Positions 58,771 to 64,000 of a DNA stretch of 64,000 nt are shown piece after piece. The DNA comes from Lindgomyces ingoldianus (Eukaryota; Ascomycota; Dothideomycetes; Pleosporales; Lindgomycetaceae), in contig NW_022985218.1 of NCBI RefSeq assembly GCF_010093535.1, positions 234,979 through 298,978 on the forward strand, written 5' to 3'. The stretch's first letter is position 1, and each line of letters opens with the position of its first letter. Both the position numbers and the translations under genes were made by a program. The notes beneath the pieces are model-generated. The model did not search any database. It saw nothing but the letters and a program-made list of their open reading frames with translations, and was not told where the DNA came from.

Positions 58771-59603
58771 TCACCTACATTCGGCTTGCAGCGCTTGACC
58801 TATTATGTCGCATAAATCAGAGACGTAGTCTGAAGACATATCCCAGCTCACGAGTAGGTCCCGTGCTGGGCCTTCAGTCTTTTTCCAGAAGTCACGGTAT
58901 GTCCCCGGCAGCTCCTGCCCTGTAACGCCTTTCACAGTGATGCCTGATGTTCCCATGCGTGTCCTGTCTCAAGACACTGTCCCGATAGCATCCAAACCTG
59001 CCTTAGTCTCTACTATATTAACATACCACGGCCAAAGGCAAAAATGAGGGCACATCTCCCCCCTCAGAAAGTCAATACCAGCTGCCCAGTCCGGCATTTT
59101 GGGGGTATCTGCTCCTCTACATCGTCCCCTGAGACCTACGCTAGCTTCTGCTTCCCCTCATTAGTCTTGCTCGTTAAGAAGTCTACCACCAGTCCGCCCA
59201 AGTTCCGAAGTCCCCCGTGCAACTGCTGGGACAGGCGTGAATATTAAGAGGATGGCGTACTCGTCCCCACAAAGGCATCGTGTCTCGCGAGCCTTGTGGG
59301 AGAAAGGAAGCTGGCCGGTTGTTCCATGAAACGATTGCCCGTGGTATGAAATAGGTGGCTTGTCTTAACTAAGCCGATCTTCTTAGCTATTTCCTCGTCC
59401 TTGTTATCGCACATCCAGACCTCAGCACGTAGGAAGGCCGTTCGGCCGACAGAGAAGTCGACGTTGTTCTTCCGGCTGCTCTTGTTATCGATAGTAGTAG
59501 GTACCAGCGTGATCCCTGACTTGCATGTTCCGAGAACACCCGGCACTTCGTAGCGCGTGATGTAGTAGTATTGTTGGAGAAGGGGCTGGATTGGCGCCGC
59601 CAT
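58771..59603 (-). CDS. Hypothetical protein, probably multi-exon; 5' exon 59603-59244
   Basis: The first open frame (119 codons, MAAPIQPLLQQYYYITRYEV) reads like real protein, with VGRTAFLRAEVWMCDNKDEE and a Phe/Leu-rich end (EQPASFLSPTRLARHDAF). Further minus-strand segments follow: LHGGLRNLGGLVVDFLTSKT near 59200-59140, then PDWAAGIDFLRGEMCPHFCL near 59090-59030, and a 61-codon frame at 58956-58771 (VTGQELPGTYRDFWKKTEGP). Their order suggests later exons or decayed remains. Candidate introns between them are unusually short (about 35-45 nt), so I cannot give a full model. No family is recognised. Confidence 0.4.
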
Positions 59604-60243
59604 GGTGGAGAATTACTCTCATATACTCTAGGAATGGTTGTTGGCTGGGTGTGGTGACGTGGTTCAGAGAGAGTTCGCAAAGGCGGCGCGAATTAGAACG
59701 GTATGGTGTTACAGTAATTTCTAGTGATGGTGAAAGCAGTCATTGTCGTGGTGCTACTGTTCTGCCAGACCTGGCTGTCACGACTGTGATGCAGCGGTGA
59801 AATCCTTAGGACGAGCATGATTTTAAACGGCTACAACCACCTGTTTAGAGCCTATTATTTCGCTCATTAAATATACAGCTTTCTTTCATGAGCTCCGTCC
59901 ACAAAGATGCTGCATCATGGATTGCCTCTTTAGGAAACCTGCTGATTAAGGCAACGCCTGGGCAAGCTATGACCTCAGTCCGAGGCTCGGCATCAGCCAC
60001 ACTTTATCCTTTGCTGTCCCTCGCCCTCAAGGCCACCGTTAACCCTCCACTCTCTCCCACGTCCCAGTAACCTGCACTTGGGGACTCTCAGCAACCCGGA
60101 CCTAATCCAGTCGTCCAAACCTACGGTCCTCTCCTTATCTAACCCCCCACCAGCTATCATAAGCAACACTCGCAAGCTAACGCCGCAACGCCGAAACCTC
60201 ATCCCGTCCTTTCATACACTCGCCTTTCGGGGACTGCCCCCAA
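59604..60243. other. Divergent intergenic: upstream of the hypothetical and of the Rab gene
   Basis: Short frames only. The right part is C/A-rich just before the Rab start codon, typical of a fungal leader. Confidence 0.45.
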
Positions 60244-61090
60244 ATGACTCAACCATGGGACTACATAGCGAAAATCGTCTCGTTAGGTGACTCTGGGTGC
60301 GGAAAATCCAGCGTACACCCCCCAACCCCCGTCCCTAATGCCTCAAACTTCTAACATCCTGCAGCTCACAGTCCGCCTCTGTGAAGGCCGCTTCTCCCCA
60401 CACCATGACGTAACCATCGGTGTTGAATTCGGCTCCCGCATCGTCCCTGTCGGTCCTCCCGCCTCCCTCAACCTCCACATCAACAACCCCTCCAAAGCAT
60501 CCTCGTCACCACCCGCCACATCGCCCAAACAGCAACAGCAACAGCAACAGCACATGAAGCTGTCATTATGGGATACCGCTGGGCAAGAAACCTATAAGAG
60601 TATTACGCGGAGTTATTTCCGCGGTGCATCGGGCGCATTGCTGGTCTTTGATATCACGAGGAAAAACACGTTCCTGAGCGCAACGAGCTGGTTGAACGAT
60701 CTACGACAGATAGCGGAAGAGGGAATTATCGTGGTGTTGGTGGGAAACAAGAGCGATCTAGCACCCTCGTCGACCGTGTCCGACCAGAGCGAGGACAACA
60801 AACGACAAGTCACAAAAGAGGAGGCCGAAGAGTGGTGTCACGCAAACGGGGTCATGCAGTATGTAGAGACGTCCGCAAAATCTGGAGACGGCGTTGAGCG
60901 CGCGTTTTTGGAGGTCGCAGAGCGGATATATCAGAACATCGAAGCTGGGAAATATGACTTGAATGACAGGAGATCTGGTGTCAAGGGTCCTGGGGCGGGA
61001 GGAGGTAATACAGCAAGGGTGAACTTGGGTATGAATGAAGCGGCGAGGAAGGGGAAGGGTCAGCCTGGGTGGGGTGGGGGATGCTGTTGA
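60244..61090 (+). CDS. Rab-family small GTPase (Rab4/Ypt4-like) with interswitch insert
   Basis: Two exons: 60244-60312 and 60365-61090. The 52-nt intron (GTACAC...CTGCAG) gives 264 aa with closed phase. The P-loop is GDSGCGKS (15-22), the switch I Thr is T40 in VTIGVEF, WDTAGQE is at 92-98, NKSD at 151-154 and ETSAK at 191-195. The protein ends in CC for double geranylgeranylation. It cycles between GTP and GDP forms and directs vesicle traffic. The VEFGSR and RSYFRGASGALLVFDIT stretches fit the Rab4/Rab14/Ypt4 branch, hence recycling-endosome or Golgi traffic by inference. Unusual: about 33 residues (54-86), including seven Gln in a row, are inserted between strands beta2 and beta3. A second, smaller insert follows NKSD. 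Confidence 0.9.
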
Positions 61091-61489
61091 GCAGCATGTT
61101 CCCTGTTTCTGTCTTAGCCCTTCTGCTACCAGTTAATAGGAGAGAAGACTTATAATTCTAGGGGAGTGCAGGCTTTGAGAGGCTAGACATACAAGCGAGT
61201 TAGTGGGATTGCATCCGTTAATATTCTTTTTGAGTTTCTCGCAAACTTGCATTTCTCGGCGCTTGGAATGCCTGAGGTTGGGTTTGACTGGCTAAGTACT
61301 TTAATGGGCATATATCTTTACTATTCGTAGGTATTCCTTTCACCTGCATTCTCGAAGTAACCATGGAGCAAACAACCCGATTTTCTAGGACCCAGCGATC
61401 AAAACGCGAGCAATATCGTGAAGTTCGCGCGACCCCAGATACCGCGCTCAGAGAATTAAGGGGTTTGGGTTGTATTTAATTATAGTATC
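61091..61489. other. 3' flank of the Rab gene
   Basis: No gene or clear motif is seen. The composition shifts to repeat DNA to the right. Confidence 0.45.
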
Positions 61490-61698
61490 TAGTGTGAGAG
61501 CACTGTGAAGCAGGAAGCATGAAGCGCAGAAGGGGGTACAGGATAGTATTGATAGACGAATCCTTGAGGAGACTTAGGGGTTCGTGAGAGGATATATATA
61601 TATATATGTGCTGGGGCACGTGACGGGACGTCATGTGCCCAAGGCCGGGCCGAGGGCTCTCCGGGGAGAGTCCGAGGCATGCCCAGTTAACCGTGACA
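61490..61698 (-). repeat. LTR-like sequence, family 1, reverse orientation
   Basis: On the minus strand it starts TGTCACGG, carries a (TA)n TATA-like run (61592-61608) and continues with pyrimidine-rich pieces similar in order to 6891-7080. It is not RIP-depleted, while the sequence just right of it is. The inverted CCGTGACA end on the plus strand at 61691-61698 marks the junction. Confidence 0.45.
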
Positions 61699-61758
61699 TG
61701 TAGTTTATCTTTAAATAAATCTATGCACTTTTAGTATTTAGGTAGTATTTAAACCTTA

Positions 61759-61885
61759 TGTAAGGCCGAGATGGCGCTTACAAGCGACAGGTATATATAC
61801 TACTCTGCACTTAAAAATTAACGTTAGTTAATTATTTATACCTTTTAGTTATATTAGCATAGTAGTATAAAGCTCTGTCCTTACA
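61759..61885 (+). repeat. LTR-like sequence, family 2 (TGTAAGG...CCTTACA)
   Basis: A ~127-bp relative of 7205-7332 with the same ends. It has C-to-T/G-to-A differences (for example CAGAGCCCC versus TAAAGCTCT) and is AT-enriched. It could be the 5' LTR of the retrotransposon remains that follow. Confidence 0.65.
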
Positions 61886-64000
61886 TAATAATTAACTAAT
61901 AATAAGAACAATTAGTGTTTAACCTACACCTTAGTTAGCTTTAAGCTAGTTTTTAAACTAAAACATAAGGCAGCCTCTTCTGCTATTTAAAAGAAAAATT
62001 CTTATATATATAGCTTAAGTATAGTTTTAATAATTACCTACTTTTTATTATTACTTAGCTTTTATAAGTTAGCTGTAGAATTAGCTTATAAAGGTTATCT
62101 AGTGCTATAGTTATTTATTATTTTTTAAAAAAATTTATATATAGCTATAGTATATTTCTTTAAAAGTTTTATATTTTATTTAAAAGGTTAGAGTGTAAGC
62201 TATATCTAACATTTTTTTAGCATGTCTAAGTAGTGTTGTTAGAAATGCATTAGTATAAAAAAGATAGTTTAGTAAAGTCTTAGCAAAAGTAAGCAACTTA
62301 GGTATGTAAGCAACTTGCTTGTAAAGTACGTTATAGTAATTATAGCACACACGTAACCTATGCTGCCTAGGGATATAAGCATTGCGCTGCCTAGGGCAAC
62401 AAGCACTAGAATTACTAAGCACAAATATAGAGTAAACACGCAGTGTTGCTCTACTAAGCTAAGGTAACGCTCTACGCAGGTAAGCTGCTGCGCAGCTCAC
62501 CTAGGGGGTGTGTCGCGTATACTAAGAGCCTTAGCTAGGGATTAGAGCCTAGGACGCGGCTTAGGATCTAGAGATATTATGTTCGAAAGCTTAGTGTATA
62601 TAAGAAGAGCCTCTAGCTCTTTTAGATAGCAAGAGTTACTTTATCTAATCTTTTAAACAGCTACTGCTAGGCTATTTTATCCTCTACATTATGTAAACCT
62701 AGTCACATTCCTTGCAACAAAAAAGCTATTGCCTATGCATATGCAATAGGTAATAGAACTAGCATAGTTTAACTTTACTATTAAGCATGTAGCTAGCATA
62801 AGTAATTAATAGGTAAATGCTCTTAGTTAATAAGCTAACTACCTTAAAAAAGAAGATAAAGATAGTAAAAAGTTTACTATTTTTTAAAAAACTCTAAAGA
62901 GACTAGTCTATAATAGACTTAAACTTTATAAAATATTTACATTTTTAACTTTTACAAAAAAAAAAAAAAAACTTAGTCTAGGAATACTATAAGTCTCTAA
63001 TGTTTAAACACCTAGAGATAGGTATCTTTTAGAAGAAGCTAAAGGACACAGTTCTCTAAACTATGCCTAAGATTAAGCAACTATACACAGAAGTGTTGCG
63101 TAAATGTAACACTTATAATAGAAATAACCTAAGAAGGCATAAACTCTATAGGTTACTATAGCTTATTAAGGCTCTACAGCAACTATAGATAATAATTATA
63201 ATAGACGTTATTACTAGCCTTCTCTTTTCTAAAAAACTAGAATTAGAAAGATTATGTAATATAATTATAGTAGTAGTAGACAAGACTACTAAATTTATAC
63301 ACATATAGGTGTTAGAAAAGTCTATTACTGCCTTAAAATTTATCTATAAGCTTAAATAAAAGGTTATTAGCATTTATAGCTGCCCTACTATAATTATCTT
63401 TAACTAAAATCAGTTGTTTATAAGCTAGTTCTAGTAAGCTACTATACAGCACTTAAAAATTAAGCATAAGCTATCTACAGCCTATTATCTATAAATAGAC
63501 AGTTAGACTAAATAGATAAACGCAGAAGTAGAAAAGTATTTAAGAAAATACATATTAATGTAACAAATAGACTAGGTAGAATAGATTTAAATAGCATAGC
63601 TAGCTATTAACATGTTAGAATCGTCTATAATAAAGGAAATACGTTATAAAGTAAACTTTAGTTACAAACTATACTTTAGACTCTCTAGCACACAGCCCTA
63701 TAACTCTAAAATAGCAACAAGGAGAGCAAGTTAGCTTATAGACCTATATTAGTAGTTAGTAAAGAAGGCCTAGAAGACTTATAAATAAATAGTAAAGCAG
63801 TTAAACTAAATAAAAACTACGACTCTAAAAATACAACTAAGAGACTATATATATCTTAATATAAAAACCCTAAAAATACATAGACCTTTAAGAAAACTTG
63901 CTAAATGTTAAATAGGCTCTAACAGCTAGCTGCTTATAGTATAAGCACTTAAGTAGCAAAAGTAAGAGTAGTGTATAGTGTGCACAGCGTACAAGGTAGG
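61886..64000 (+). mobile_element. RIP-destroyed Ty3/gypsy-type retrotransposon remains
   Basis: The tract is extremely AT-rich and full of TA dinucleotides, with stops in all frames. From about 63090 to 63750 one plus-strand frame still shows an integrase-like order: a degenerate zinc-binding C-x-x-Y pair followed by NRNNLRRHKLY, a VVVDKTTKFIHI-like catalytic-core strand, and HLKIKHKLSTAYYL with later NAEVEKYLRKYI. Stops fall where Gln or Trp codons are expected, as C-to-T/G-to-A change would produce. The part between the LTR-like unit and the integrase (about 1.2 kb) is too short for a full gag-protease-RT region, so the copy is probably deleted or nested. It runs off the window. Confidence 0.75.

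Noticed and set aside
1..64000. A biosynthetic gene cluster or a coordinated accessory system
   Set aside because: Transporter, SDR, esterase and hydrolase genes are dispersed among housekeeping genes, and no backbone synthase, pathway regulator or cluster organisation is visible.

Overview
The window reads as nuclear DNA of a filamentous ascomycete (Pezizomycotina; a Leotiomycete is my guess, not proven). Genes carry short spliceosomal introns (mostly 47-240 nt, GTANGT-like donors, CTAAC/CTGAC-like branch sites, YAG acceptors). Housekeeping proteins are fungal in type: the plasma-membrane H+-ATPase, SF3b subunit 2, 20S proteasome alpha-5, a gamma-tubulin complex component and QCR10. Very AT-rich tracts with C-to-T decay look like repeat-induced point mutation (RIP).

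Layout. 0-5.3 kb, minus strand: a partial basic protein, an RS-rich protein and SF3b2. 5.8-8.4 kb: two decayed genes (an aldo-keto reductase and an unidentified one) around LTR-like repeats. 10.4-13.4 kb: pma1, followed by a 5.7 kb gene-poor stretch. 19.1-25.4 kb: an orphan membrane or secreted protein, dispersed repeat copy A, a feruloyl-esterase/PHB-depolymerase-type enzyme, an F-box protein and a small hypothetical. 26.5-35.4 kb: an F-box relic, proteasome alpha-5, QCR10, a seven-exon MFS transporter, a small conserved protein and two tentative genes. 37.4-48.9 kb: a membrane-anchored kelch protein, a GH17 glucanase apparently joined to a But2-type domain, a small acidic protein, an SDR and a disordered protein. 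49.4-61.1 kb: GCP2, repeat copy B, a CTL/PNS1 choline-transporter-like protein, a hypothetical and a Rab4-type GTPase. 61.5-64 kb: LTR-like sequences and a Ty3/gypsy integrase ruined by RIP.

Several genes appear only after reconstructing splicing. QCR10 has four small exons, proteasome alpha-5 has an exon holding only the ATG, and the MFS gene has 33- and 28-nt exons. I saw no gene cluster that makes a convincing new system. The best leads are the repeat pair whose cores are inverted relative to each other, the GH17-But2 join, and the Rab with a poly-Q interswitch insert. All splice models are by eye and were checked only for reading-frame closure.
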